A DNA stretch of 64,000 nucleotides, from assembly GCA_026391315.1 (NCBI GenBank), contig JAPLDT010000101.1, positions 1-64,000 of the forward strand, given 5' to 3'. Below are positions 43,415 through 52,030 of the stretch, one piece after another. Both the position numbers and the translations under genes were made by a program. Source of the stretch: Bacteroidia bacterium (GTDB lineage Bacteria; Bacteroidota; Bacteroidia; Bacteroidales; Prolixibacteraceae). Each line of letters begins with the position of its first letter. Position 1 is the stretch's first letter. A model generated the notes under the pieces. The model had not been told where the DNA came from and made no database searches. It was given only the letters and a program-made list of their open reading frames with translations.

Positions 43415-44821
43415 CTATTTTTTCTGTTGTATAAATCGACTTTCTCTATAAATCTTCAGAAAAAGCGCTTCAAAATTGTGGCTCGGCGACAGTGCGGGAG
43501 AAAGAATTAGTTTTTGGTCGGGAGCGATCAAATAAAAAGTAGGGACTACCTTGATCCGGTAATCCGAAATGGCCTGGTCGGGTTGAACCGGAGTAAACAA
43601 TCCCCAGGGATATTTTTTAACATTCCAGAGTTTCACAGCATCGGCAAAATTCTTGTCGAGCGATACCGGCACGATGGTCAGGATGCTGCTTAGTTTTTTG
43701 TTCATGCTCACCAATGAATCCAACTCTGCCCGACTCTCCTTGCTGTCACTCCTGAAAAACGCCAGGTAGAGAAACTTCCCGTTGGCACGAAGCCTGAAGG
43801 AGACATCTTTCTGGTTTCTTACCATTAGTTCCGGAGCAGGACTTCCTTCCTGAAGTGATGTGATCTTTGACAAAATCCCTGGCAGAATAGCTTTCAGTGG
43901 TTCAAAAGTTGAAAGTGTCTGAGCCTCTTTCAGCCCTTTCATCATGGATGGCTTATCGAATTTGCCCGAGAAGAAACCGTCATAAAAACTTTTGACTGCG
44001 ATTAGGTCAGCGACTTCCTTCCGGTATCCGGTGCCTGATAATTGCGCGACAAATCCCTCGAAATTTCCCTGCAAAGCCTTTTTGAGAAACTCTTTTTGCC
44101 GGAAATCCTGAGATTTATTTTTTAGGTAATCCGCAAAAATCGCGTTGAAAAAATGCTGAAAACCCGGATGGGCAAGGGCAATCTCAGCGGAAGCAAAATA
44201 TTTTTTGGCGATACGCTCCTTGTTTTGTTGGTCGACAGCAAGTTCCATTTCGCCATAACTACATGTTTTTAGCGTATTAAGATAGGCGTATTTTCCGGTA
44301 GGATAACGATTTTCGAGTCTGGAAATGATGGCTTTCAGCGTATCCGGAGATCTTTTTTGATAGAGATCCACCGTGTGTAATGCAATTTCCCTGTTACAAT
44401 CTGTCTGGAAAGCCCTTACCAGGATGTTGAGGTCAGATGCTTTGGCCCCCATGATGCTCAGCCAGTAAAGCGCAGGTTCGAAATAAGGACTGGCCGCCTC
44501 CTGTGCAGTGCGGGGAGAATAGGCAGGCAATGATATTTGATAGGAAGAGCCCGGTTCAACCACCATGGATCCCTTGTATTTTTCGAGATCGGTATAAATT
44601 TCGGTGGATTGACCAATTGAAAATGTAAGTACGAAAGTTCCGTCCTTTTCAACGGTAGTTTTGGCGAGTTGGTGCGGCTGGTGAGAGACCGGTTCCCGGT
44701 AGGTATAGAAAACGAGCTCTTTCCCGGCATAATCGGCTGCCTGACCGCGGATAGAGACCATCTGACCGAAGAGTGATCCGAAGCAAAACGTGAAAATTAG
44801 GAGCAGAATGAAACGGCGCAT
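43415..44821 (-). CDS. Exported thioredoxin-fold (TlpA-like) protein lacking the CxxC motif
   Basis: A 468-aa protein with a signal peptide (RRFILLLIFTFCFGSLFG). Residues about 20-110 form a beta domain like the DUF4369-type N-terminal region of Bacteroidota TlpA proteins. The middle 200 residues are helical. The C-terminal 140 residues show the thioredoxin fold (FLYLAFFRSDSKESRAELDS, then KVVPTFYLIAPDQKLI with the cis-proline), but where active family members have WCxxC this protein has FRSDSKES, so thiol redox activity is not expected. It lies 2 nt downstream of coaD on the same strand and is probably cotranscribed. Confidence 0.8.
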   Translation of the reverse strand: MRRFILLLIFTFCFGSLFGQMVSIRGQAADYAGKELVFYTYREPVSHQPHQLAKTTVEKDGTFVLTFSIGQSTEIYTDLEKYKGSMVVEPGSSYQISLPAYSPRTAQEAASPYFEPALYWLSIMGAKASDLNILVRAFQTDCNREIALHTVDLYQKRSPDTLKAIISRLENRYPTGKYAYLNTLKTCSYGEMELAVDQQNKERIAKKYFASAEIALAHPGFQHFFNAIFADYLKNKSQDFRQKEFLKKALQGNFEGFVAQLSGTGYRKEVADLIAVKSFYDGFFSGKFDKPSMMKGLKEAQTLSTFEPLKAILPGILSKITSLQEGSPAPELMVRNQKDVSFRLRANGKFLYLAFFRSDSKESRAELDSLVSMNKKLSSILTIVPVSLDKNFADAVKLWNVKKYPWGLFTPVQPDQAISDYRIKVVPTFYLIAPDQKLILSPALSPSHNFEALFLKIYRESRFIQQKK

Positions 44822-44823
44822 GA

Positions 44824-45312
44824 TCAGGATTCTTCCGGTTCTTCGTAAAAATCTTCGATGTTGAAACAGGCAGGAAGAAATTGCGAAGCATCCCCCCTGT
44901 GGCGGAGAATATCCCTGACAATGGTGGATGAAATGGCAGTATGTTCGGGCAGTGTCAATAAAAATACAGTTTCGATATCCTCGTACATCTTCTTGTTGAT
45001 CTGACCGATGGCACGCTCGTATTCAAAGTCGGCAGCCGTACGGAGTCCCCGGAGAATATACTGCGCATGCACCTTTCGGCAATAATCCACTGTAAGCCCT
45101 TCGTATTTGCCAACCTTGATCTTCGGTTCATCCTTGAAAACCAGTTTGATCCAATCCTTGCGTTTCGACAGCGGGTAATAGGTTCTTTTGTTCGAATTGT
45201 AACCGATCATGATGATGATCTCATCAAACATTGGCAAGGCCCTGCGAATGACCGATTCGTGGCCGATTGTAAAGGGATCAAACGAACCCGGGAAAACAGC
45301 GATTCTCTTCAT
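44824..45312 (-). CDS. coaD: Pantetheine-phosphate adenylyltransferase CoaD
   Basis: Catalyses the penultimate step of coenzyme A synthesis, adenylating 4'-phosphopantetheine. The 162-aa length is normal. The nucleotidyltransferase T/HxGH motif is in FPGSFDPFTIGHESVIRRA and the C-terminal ISSTxxR motif is in TAISSTIVRDIL. Other family residues (RGLRTAADFEYE) are present. It is followed closely by the thioredoxin-fold gene and is divergent from hydF. A TAnnTTTG box lies 18 nt before its ATG. Confidence 0.96.
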   Translation of the reverse strand: MKRIAVFPGSFDPFTIGHESVIRRALPMFDEIIIMIGYNSNKRTYYPLSKRKDWIKLVFKDEPKIKVGKYEGLTVDYCRKVHAQYILRGLRTAADFEYERAIGQINKKMYEDIETVFLLTLPEHTAISSTIVRDILRHRGDASQFLPACFNIEDFYEEPEES

Positions 45313-45330
45313 GTCAGCATTTTGGTATCA

Positions 45331-45338
45331 CAAAGCTA
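45331..45338 (-). promoter_or_regulatory. Putative -7 box TAGCTTTG before coaD
   Basis: Minus-strand match to TAnnTTTG, 18 nt before the coaD ATG. Confidence 0.5.
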
Positions 45339-45391
45339 AAAAAGAAAAAATGAAAATGTTGATTTTGCTGAAATCATTCCTTAGATATCGT

Positions 45392-45399
45392 TATTTTTG
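45392..45399 (+). promoter_or_regulatory. Putative -7 box TATTTTTG before hydF
   Basis: Match to TAnnTTTG, 39 nt before the hydF ATG; with the coaD box it forms a compact divergent promoter region. Confidence 0.55.
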
Positions 45400-45438
45400 A
45401 AGCATCAGGCTGGCAGGAGAAAGACAATTTTATGACAC

Positions 45439-46680
45439 ATGACTGAACGGGATATTATCGGAATATTTGGCGCCATGAACGCGGGGAAAAGCTCCCTGAT
45501 GAACCTCATCACCCAACAGGAGAGTTCCATAGTGGATGCCTCACCAGGTACCACGGCAGATACCAGAGTGACCCTGATGGAACTGCACGGCATCGGTCCC
45601 GTCAAACTGATGGATACGGCAGGATACGATGAATCCGATATTTTGGGTGAAAAAAAGCGAAAAAAAGTATCCGCAGCCCTGAAAGAGTGTGACTTGGTTT
45701 TGCTGGTGATAGATCCTTCTTCTCCCGGTTTACCTACCGGGAAGGTTCTTCTGGATGAGTCCCGTGAAGAAGGCAAACAGTTATTGGTTGTCTACAATCT
45801 GTTTAACGCTGATGATGGTCAAAAAATTGATGGATTAAAAATCCAACTTCCTGATTTATTGAATTTTCCGGAAACCAGGCTCTCCGCTTTAGATCCGGAT
45901 GGTCGTTCATCACTCCTGCAGTTTTTGCTTGAAAACTACATTCCCAAGAACAATCCAACCCAACTTTTGCCATTTGTGGCTCCGGATGAATTTTACATTC
46001 TAAACATTCCCATGGATGAGGAGACACCTCCCGGAAGGTATCTCAGGCCGCAAGCCATGGCCGAAGAGTACATCACCCGCCATTGGGGTTATCCGGTCTC
46101 CTACCGGATGAACCTGGTGAAAGCAAGGGCGAATGATGTGGGCGAGAAAGCCCGCTGGAATAGCTTTCTAGGCAGCTTTGGACGAAGACCCAAAGTGATC
46201 ATCACCGATTCGCAGGCCATGGACATCATGAAAACCTGGACGCCTGCCGATATTGGTCTGACAACCTTTTCCATCATGATGATCAACTACATGAGCAGGG
46301 GAAAACTGACCAATTTTGCCAATGCAGTTAGTGCCGCTGATAGCCTGGAACCGGGCGATTCGATTCTGATCGCCGAAGCCTGTAACCACTCCAGAATCAA
46401 AGAGGACATCGGTACCGTCCAAATTCCCAATCTGATTACCCAAAAATTTCCCGGAGTGAAGGTAATTCATCTTTTTGGCAGGGAGTGGCCTGAACCCGAA
46501 GAACTTAAAACGATCAAGCTGGTCATTCATTGCGGCGGTTGCATGATTACACCCCAACGAATGGCAACCCGTTTGCGTGACCTCGAAAAACTGAACATTC
46601 CCATTACCAATTATGGGATCTTTCTCTCCTTTGTGCAGGGGAAAGGGGTGCTGGAGCAGGTACTCAGACCCTGGAAATAA
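45439..46680 (+). CDS. hydF: [FeFe]-hydrogenase H-cluster maturation GTPase HydF
   Basis: HydF is the scaffold on which HydE and HydG build the 2Fe subcluster before transfer to HydA. The 413-aa protein has an N-terminal GTPase domain (P-loop GAMNAGKSS at 11-19, DTAGYDE G3 region), a dimerisation domain and a C-terminal 4Fe-4S-binding domain with C315 (EACNHSR) and C365-x-x-C368 (HCGGCM). These three cysteines are the HydF signature. No hydrogenase, hydE or hydG gene is in the window, so it is unlinked from its partners here. Its presence points to hydrogen metabolism and anaerobic life. Confidence 0.95.
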   Translation: MTERDIIGIFGAMNAGKSSLMNLITQQESSIVDASPGTTADTRVTLMELHGIGPVKLMDTAGYDESDILGEKKRKKVSAALKECDLVLLVIDPSSPGLPTGKVLLDESREEGKQLLVVYNLFNADDGQKIDGLKIQLPDLLNFPETRLSALDPDGRSSLLQFLLENYIPKNNPTQLLPFVAPDEFYILNIPMDEETPPGRYLRPQAMAEEYITRHWGYPVSYRMNLVKARANDVGEKARWNSFLGSFGRRPKVIITDSQAMDIMKTWTPADIGLTTFSIMMINYMSRGKLTNFANAVSAADSLEPGDSILIAEACNHSRIKEDIGTVQIPNLITQKFPGVKVIHLFGREWPEPEELKTIKLVIHCGGCMITPQRMATRLRDLEKLNIPITNYGIFLSFVQGKGVLEQVLRPWK

Positions 46681-47064
46681 TTTCGGATTTTTTATTTTAG
46701 ATTGGGACTCACTGAGCCTGTCGAAGTGAGATTTAGAAGAATCATTAAGCCGGTCCCTGAGCCTGTCGAAGGGTTTATAAAATTTACAATTTCTATAATA
46801 ATTCTGTTGAGTGAAATTCTCTGAACTAAAAGTGTTTTGTAGGGATTCGTTTGACTTGATATGCCCCTCGACAGGCTCGGGGACCGACGTTGGTTAATTT
46901 TCATTTCCCCTTCGACAAGCTCAGGGACTTCGGGCTCAGGGTAGTTCAAGAATGAAACTTGAGTTACACTCTTAAATCCATCAAACAAAATAACCACATA
47001 GGCACATAGTTCACAATAGATTCTACTGTGTCCTATGTGCCTATGCGGTAAATTTTAAATCTTC
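46681..47064. repeat. 384-bp gap with TCGACAGGCTCAGGGACC repeats and a 17-bp hairpin
   Basis: Repeat units are at about 46709-46733, 46755-46775 and 46860-46935 in both orientations (GAGCCTGTCGAAG, CCTCGACAGGCTCGGGGACC, CTTCGACAAGCTCAGGGAC). At 46993-47009 and 47033-47049 a perfect 17-bp inverted repeat (ACCACATAGGCACATAG except for one G:C/T change at the base) forms a hairpin just after the peptide transporter stop. The region separates two convergent genes and no gene is seen. Confidence 0.75.
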
Positions 47065-48849
47065 CTAATTCGTAACTCTCTCTAATTTCTTCAGCATCGA
47101 GAACATAAATGCCGCAGACAACAGACAGCAGACGATGAAGATCGACCACAACATCCAAAGATCCAGTCTGCTCCAGAAGAAGCTTCCTACTACCAACAGC
47201 TTATTTCCAACGGCGGTTGCCAGCAGCCAGCCACCCTGCATCAAACCCTGGAAGCGGGGTGGTGCAACTTTGGATACAAAGGAGAGTCCCATCGGACTTA
47301 GGAAAAGTTCGGCAATGGTAAAAACCAGATACCCATTGATCAGCCAATAAGGAGTAACCCTGGATGAGTCGGGAACAGCCTGCCCGTTTAAAGTGTGGGG
47401 CGAGACCATGTTAAGCGACGCTACCAGAATTAAAAGGAAGGCTACGGCAGCGATAATCATTCCAAATCCAATTTTCTTCGGAGTAGAAGGTTCTATCCCC
47501 TTTTTGTTCAGCCAGGCAAAAGCACTCATGACCAATGGGGTTATGAATACGATGAACAATGGGTTGAAAGATTGGAAAATTTCCGGTGCAATGGCATTCT
47601 CGTTCTGGTAGCTCTGTGTGTATAAATAAGCAAATATAGCTCCGACCATAAAAATGGCGAGGCCAATCAGCCTTTCGGTTCTTGTTTTATTCTTGCCGAT
47701 AGCGACAAAAAGACCAGCAAGGGCACCAAAAACACAAAGAATTGACCATGGTCCAAAGAATAAATTAGTGAATGGTCCGACCTGCTTGGCAATGTAGTCA
47801 CGGGCAAAAAAAGTAAGGGTTAATCCGTTTTGGTGGAAAGACATCCAGAAGAAGATGACAACGATAAATACCATGATCAATGCCGTTACCCTGGGTTTTT
47901 CCTCGTTGTTGGCAGAAAGGATAATCCAGGTGGCGAAGGCGACAAAAAGTCCGACAGCTAAGGCAATATCAAGGTTGTTCAGGCCAAAATATATGATTGA
48001 AAAGGTTGCTGCAGAAGCAAGCAAGGCGAATATCAGGGATTTGGTGCCGTTTTCAATTTTGACGGATTGAGCTGATGTAACTTTTTCTTTATTGGGTAAA
48101 TGTTTTTGGAAAAACAGATAGACCAGGAGTGAAAGAACCATCGCTCCGGCTGCAACACCAAATGCATAATTGTAACCACGAGAAAATACATCCAGATAGT
48201 TATGGGCAAATTGTCCCAGATCGCTCACTTGTCCTGAAATAGTTGCTTTTTGAGCGAGTAGCTGGAATTGCGATGTGTCCGTCATTTTTCCGTTGATAAA
48301 CTGGTGGCAAAGGGCCGGCAAACTGCCGTCATGCAAAAATCCGTTCTTTTCTAACCACCAGTTTCGAACTCCATTGGCCGCATGAGGTGCAAAAAAAGCT
48401 CCAACGTTGATACCCATATAGAATATCATGAAAGCGGAATCACGTAACTTGGAATACTTTGGATCATCGTACAACTGTCCGACCACTGCCTGAAGATTGC
48501 CTTTGAACATCCCGTTTCCAAACGCGATAACAAACAGGGAGACCACAGTCAGGGTTAGGGAGAGTCCGGGTACCGCCATCAAAATATAACCGGTGAGCAT
48601 AATCAGTATGCCGGCAAAGATGACCAGTTTGTATTTGCTGGTCGAGTCAGCTACAAGACCACCAATCAACGCAAGGGCATAAATGCCAAAATAGAACCAG
48701 CTATAAATATTGCCTGCAACTTCTTCGTCCAGACCAAATTTTGTCTGTAAGAAAAGTACAAGAATAGCCATCATGGTATAGAAGCCGAACCGCTCGCCCA
48801 TGTTGGCAAAAAAGGCTACTACAAGCCCTTTGGGATGTCCTTTAAGCAT
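47065..48849 (-). CDS. POT-family proton-coupled oligopeptide transporter
   Basis: A 594-aa inner-membrane transporter with about 14 hydrophobic helices. Family landmarks are the first-helix motif (FFANMGERFGFYTMM, the ExxERFxYY region in which the first acidic position is Asn), GGLVADSTSKYKLV between helices 2 and 3, and FMIFYMGINVGAFFAP, the conserved PTR2 signature. POT proteins bring di- and tripeptides in with protons. Together with the MFS transporter and PepD 3-6 kb away this suggests peptide nutrition. A TAnnTTTG box lies 30 nt before its ATG. Confidence 0.92.
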   Translation of the reverse strand: MLKGHPKGLVVAFFANMGERFGFYTMMAILVLFLQTKFGLDEEVAGNIYSWFYFGIYALALIGGLVADSTSKYKLVIFAGILIMLTGYILMAVPGLSLTLTVVSLFVIAFGNGMFKGNLQAVVGQLYDDPKYSKLRDSAFMIFYMGINVGAFFAPHAANGVRNWWLEKNGFLHDGSLPALCHQFINGKMTDTSQFQLLAQKATISGQVSDLGQFAHNYLDVFSRGYNYAFGVAAGAMVLSLLVYLFFQKHLPNKEKVTSAQSVKIENGTKSLIFALLASAATFSIIYFGLNNLDIALAVGLFVAFATWIILSANNEEKPRVTALIMVFIVVIFFWMSFHQNGLTLTFFARDYIAKQVGPFTNLFFGPWSILCVFGALAGLFVAIGKNKTRTERLIGLAIFMVGAIFAYLYTQSYQNENAIAPEIFQSFNPLFIVFITPLVMSAFAWLNKKGIEPSTPKKIGFGMIIAAVAFLLILVASLNMVSPHTLNGQAVPDSSRVTPYWLINGYLVFTIAELFLSPMGLSFVSKVAPPRFQGLMQGGWLLATAVGNKLLVVGSFFWSRLDLWMLWSIFIVCCLLSAAFMFSMLKKLERVTN

Positions 48850-48879
48850 AAGTTTTAAGTTTGAATTTGATTATTGAAG

Positions 48880-48887
48880 CAAATATA
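48880..48887 (-). promoter_or_regulatory. Putative -7 box TATATTTG before the POT transporter gene
   Basis: Minus-strand match to TAnnTTTG, 30 nt before the ATG at 48849. Confidence 0.55.
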
Positions 48888-48893
48888 ATAAAA

Positions 48894-49008
48894 AGTGCGC
48901 TAAAGTGTCTAAAGTGTCTAAAGTGCCTAAAATTAATGCCGTCAGGGATGATTTTTTTATAGTTTCAACTTTAGGCATTTTAGACACTTTAGCGCACTTT
49001 AGGCACTC
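48894..49008. repeat. CTAAAGTG repeat array with inverted arms
   Basis: The left side has four to five CTAAAGTG(T/C) units, 48894-48930; the right side has their complements (TTTAGGCATTTTAGACACTT, 48970 on), so the two sides can pair around a 40-nt loop. It lies in the 5' extension of the nnr reading frame and is not coding. Confidence 0.8.
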
Positions 49009-49035
49009 GTTCTTCAAAAAGCCAAATAATTCACC

Positions 49036-49043
49036 TAACTTTG
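49036..49043 (+). promoter_or_regulatory. Putative -7 box TAACTTTG before the NAD(P)HX repair gene
   Basis: Matches TAnnTTTG, 29 nt before the ATG at 49073. It lies inside the longer open frame, so it supports the shorter start. Confidence 0.6.
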
Positions 49044-49072
49044 AGTCAATTAAAATTTTGACAAATTATTTC

Positions 49073-50587
49073 ATGAAGATTTTTTCCAGGGAGCAGATTC
49101 CATTGATTGACAGACAAACCAGGGATTTGGAGCCAATTTCGGAGATCGATCTGATGGAGAGGGCTTCGGTAGCGCTGTCTGGTTGGATTCATGCAAGTTA
49201 CCCTGTCTCCACCAGGATTGTAATCTTTGCAGGACCCGGGAACAACGGGGGAGACGCACTGGCTGTTGCACGAATTCTGGCTACCCGGGGCTATTCTATT
49301 GTGGTTTACCTTCCTGATTTGGGTCGTCATCGCTCGGAAGCATCCCAGATTAACTTGGATCGATTAAAGGAATGTCCGGAAGTTGCCGTCGTCGAAGTTA
49401 ATGAAACTTCAGACTTTCCTGACTTGTCGGATTTCGATCTTGTGTTGGACGGGCTCTATGGAGCAGGACTGAATCGTCCTTTGGAAGGTTTTGCCTCCAG
49501 GATAATTGACTTGATAAATGATTCGGATGTGGAGGTGGTTTCGATCGATTTGCCCTCCGGACTGCTCTGCGACGAAAACCAATACAATACGGGCTCAATC
49601 GTCAGGGCTGACTTTACGCTCACCCTGGAATTTCCAAAGCTGGCCCTTTTTTTCGGTGAAAACGAGCAATATTTCGGCAAATGGGTCATTGTTCCGTTTG
49701 GACTGAATTCCAAAGTGTTGGAAGAGACCGGTTCGAATCGCTATTTTCTTGATCAGAAGAGCGTTTCCGTTCTCCTTAAACAACGGAAAAAATTTTCTCA
49801 CAAAGGAAGTTATGGTCATGGATTGTTGCTTTCGGGCAGCAAAGGTAAAACCGGAGCTGCCCAACTCGCTGCCAAAGGGGCTTTGCGTGCAGGCCTGGGC
49901 TTGCTAACCGTGCATATGCCGGAACCTGCAACCGGATTTTTACAGGTTGCCTTGCCCGAGGCCATGACCAGTTTGGATTCAGGGAAAGAGATGATCACCG
50001 AGCTTCCGGATCTTGGTAAATACACAGCCATTGCCGCAGGCCCTGGTATAGGGATGGATCCTTTGACTCAGAAGGTTGTCAAAATGTTGATTGATCAGGC
50101 GAACGTCCCTCTGGTTCTCGATGCAGACGCATTGAACATTTTGGCTGCCAACCCCTCCTGGATCAAACTTCTTCCACCCAATACCATTTTAACCCCCCAT
50201 CCTGCCGAATTCGACCGACTTTCGGGGATTGTCCTGAAATCAGAGGAGGAGCGGCTGCAGATCGCTGTACAGTTTGCCGGCAGTTATGGTGTTGTTTTGA
50301 TCCTGAAGGGTGCATATACCCGTATTGTACTACCCGACGGATCCGTCTATTTTAACAGCACCGGTAATCCGGGTATGGCAACAGGGGGCAGTGGGGATGT
50401 TTTAACTGGTATTATCCTCGGACTGCTATGTCAGGGCTATATACCGGCTGAGGCGGCGATGTTGGGCGTCTTTTTGCATGGCAGGTCCGCTGATTTACGG
50501 GTTGCAGCATCATCTGAAGAATCCCTGCTGGCCGGTGAAATTGCCGACCATTTGGGAGAAGCCTTTGCTTCATTAAAATGGAGGTAA
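49073..50587 (+). CDS. nnr: Bifunctional NAD(P)H-hydrate repair enzyme (epimerase/dehydratase, YjeF-type)
   Basis: Repairs damaged NADHX/NADPHX: the N-terminal domain epimerises the R and S forms, the C-terminal domain dehydrates the S form using ADP or ATP. The 504-aa protein has both parts: YjeF-N (about 1-210) with AGPGNNGGDALAVARIL and SIDLPSGLLCDE, and the ribokinase-like domain (about 230-500) with GSKGKTGAAQLAAKGALRAG, AAGPGIGMDP, LTPHPAEFDRL and NPGMATGGSGDVLTGI. The start at 49073 (MKIFSREQIPLID) is supported by domain alignment and a -7 box 29 nt upstream; the preceding open frame is a CTAAAGTG repeat array. Confidence 0.95.
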   Translation: MKIFSREQIPLIDRQTRDLEPISEIDLMERASVALSGWIHASYPVSTRIVIFAGPGNNGGDALAVARILATRGYSIVVYLPDLGRHRSEASQINLDRLKECPEVAVVEVNETSDFPDLSDFDLVLDGLYGAGLNRPLEGFASRIIDLINDSDVEVVSIDLPSGLLCDENQYNTGSIVRADFTLTLEFPKLALFFGENEQYFGKWVIVPFGLNSKVLEETGSNRYFLDQKSVSVLLKQRKKFSHKGSYGHGLLLSGSKGKTGAAQLAAKGALRAGLGLLTVHMPEPATGFLQVALPEAMTSLDSGKEMITELPDLGKYTAIAAGPGIGMDPLTQKVVKMLIDQANVPLVLDADALNILAANPSWIKLLPPNTILTPHPAEFDRLSGIVLKSEEERLQIAVQFAGSYGVVLILKGAYTRIVLPDGSVYFNSTGNPGMATGGSGDVLTGIILGLLCQGYIPAEAAMLGVFLHGRSADLRVAASSEESLLAGEIADHLGEAFASLKWR

Positions 50588-50655
50588 ACTTTGAGATACA
50601 AAAAAAAACAAGCAAATTTGGAGCGTCCTATACAATTTGATTATTGGTTGAACCC

Positions 50656-50751
50656 TTTGGTTCCTTTGTGTGTACTTAGTGACCTTTGTGGTTAAGTTTT
50701 AATAAAATCACCACAAAGGTCACGAAGGGAAACACAAAGGGCGCAAAGTAT
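50656..50751. repeat. CACAAAG-type inverted repeat
   Basis: The left arm (CCTTTGTGTGTACTTAGTG, ACCTTTGTGGT) and right arm (ACCACAAAGGTCACGAAGG, AACACAAAGG) form a long hairpin between the nnr and DUF4831 genes; it may end nnr transcription. Confidence 0.78.
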
Positions 50752-50785
50752 ATATTTTAGTTGTAATTTGTAAATTATTGTTAAT

Positions 50786-51889
50786 ATGAGAATTTTAACC
50801 ACATTTCTTCTGGTAACCTGTTTGGTTGCCTCTAATCTGGGTTTATCAGCCAAAGACGATAAAAAGAAACCCGCCAACGAATTGTCAGCTTTTGCCGGAG
50901 GAGTAGTCTATTCTCTTCCCCGAACGGGAATTCACATCGAAGTTGAGGTTGTGCAGGAGCAACTGATTCATGGACCCTATTTTGCCTATGCGCAAAAGTA
51001 CCTGGGAATCAACAATGCAGCCAAAGCTGACGAAGAGAACTGGGCCATCACCAACATTGGCATGGAAACCTACGGCGAACCGGATCCAAACGCGGTTTAC
51101 AGGGCTACCGGAAGCATCGCAACCCTTCTGAGTTTGACCGATGACGGAGTGTTACTCGGCATAAACAGCGAGGTTAAGCAAGCCGAAAGTAAATTAGTAA
51201 CCAATGTATTTCCGCTCAGGCAAGCCGTTCCCGACAATATTTGGAGTGACGTATCCATGCACTCTTTTCTGAGCGAGAAGGATACCACGAAAAGGGCCGG
51301 AAGCAACTTCAAGTCGTTTGAAGAGAAAGCCGCAGAAGCGGCCTATGATATCCTGAAACTCAGAAAGAGAAAGGCACTGACGCTGGCAGCCAAATACGAC
51401 AAACTACCTCCGGATGGGGAAGCCTACAAAGTGATGGTCGCCGAACTGGACAAAATCATTGACAATTACGTTTCGCTTTTTATCGGTAAAACCATTACAA
51501 AAAAATACAAACATTCCTTTAATGTTGTTCCGGACGGAAAGAATGGAAAAGGTCTTGTTGCCTTTCGATTTTCAGCAAATGCTGGTGTCCTGCCTGAGAG
51601 TAACGTATCCGGAAAGCCCATTATGCTCGAGATTGAGCCCATTGCCGAAATGAAACAAAAGATTGATGCAACAGGCGCCGGTGAAGGAACTACCAAAGGA
51701 ATCTACTACAGGGTGCCGGTTTTGGCCCAGGCCCGTCTGCTAAACGGCAGTGATGTTTTAGCCCAGGCAAAAATTGCTGTCGCTCAGTTTGGGACAATTA
51801 CCGCTTTGCCCGATGGACTGCTCAATGGTGAATATTCCATACAGTTTCATCCGGCTACGGGGGCGATCAGTAAAATTGGCACCAACTAG
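50786..51889 (+). CDS. DUF4831-family exported protein
   Basis: A 367-aa protein of a Bacteroidota family with no known function. A signal peptide is visible (ILTTFLLVTCLVASNLGLSA), followed by a lysine-rich stretch and the family-like opening GGVVYSLPRTGIHIEVEVVQ and GPYFAYAQKYLGI. The rest is predicted to be mixed alpha/beta with no membrane segments, so it is periplasmic or surface-exposed. It follows nnr in the same direction, separated by a long hairpin that may make it an independent unit. Confidence 0.8.
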   Translation: MRILTTFLLVTCLVASNLGLSAKDDKKKPANELSAFAGGVVYSLPRTGIHIEVEVVQEQLIHGPYFAYAQKYLGINNAAKADEENWAITNIGMETYGEPDPNAVYRATGSIATLLSLTDDGVLLGINSEVKQAESKLVTNVFPLRQAVPDNIWSDVSMHSFLSEKDTTKRAGSNFKSFEEKAAEAAYDILKLRKRKALTLAAKYDKLPPDGEAYKVMVAELDKIIDNYVSLFIGKTITKKYKHSFNVVPDGKNGKGLVAFRFSANAGVLPESNVSGKPIMLEIEPIAEMKQKIDATGAGEGTTKGIYYRVPVLAQARLLNGSDVLAQAKIAVAQFGTITALPDGLLNGEYSIQFHPATGAISKIGTN

Positions 51890-52030
51890 AAATAGAGGTT
51901 GTTTTTCATCGATATCATGATTCTAAAAGCTGCCAAATCTCATCTCTTATCTCTCTTATCTCATATCTCTTTTACTTATCTTGCACCTCAGTTTTAGAAA
52001 ATTAATTTTCATACCACTAATTAAACTTTT

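Noticed and set aside
48905-49072. 56-residue upstream extension of the NAD(P)HX repair enzyme
   Set aside because: It is the translation of a CTAAAGTG repeat hairpin; a -7 box precedes the ATG at 49073.
49720-49745. GGTTCGAATC resembling a tRNA T-arm
   Set aside because: It lies inside the nnr coding frame and no cloverleaf can be drawn around it.
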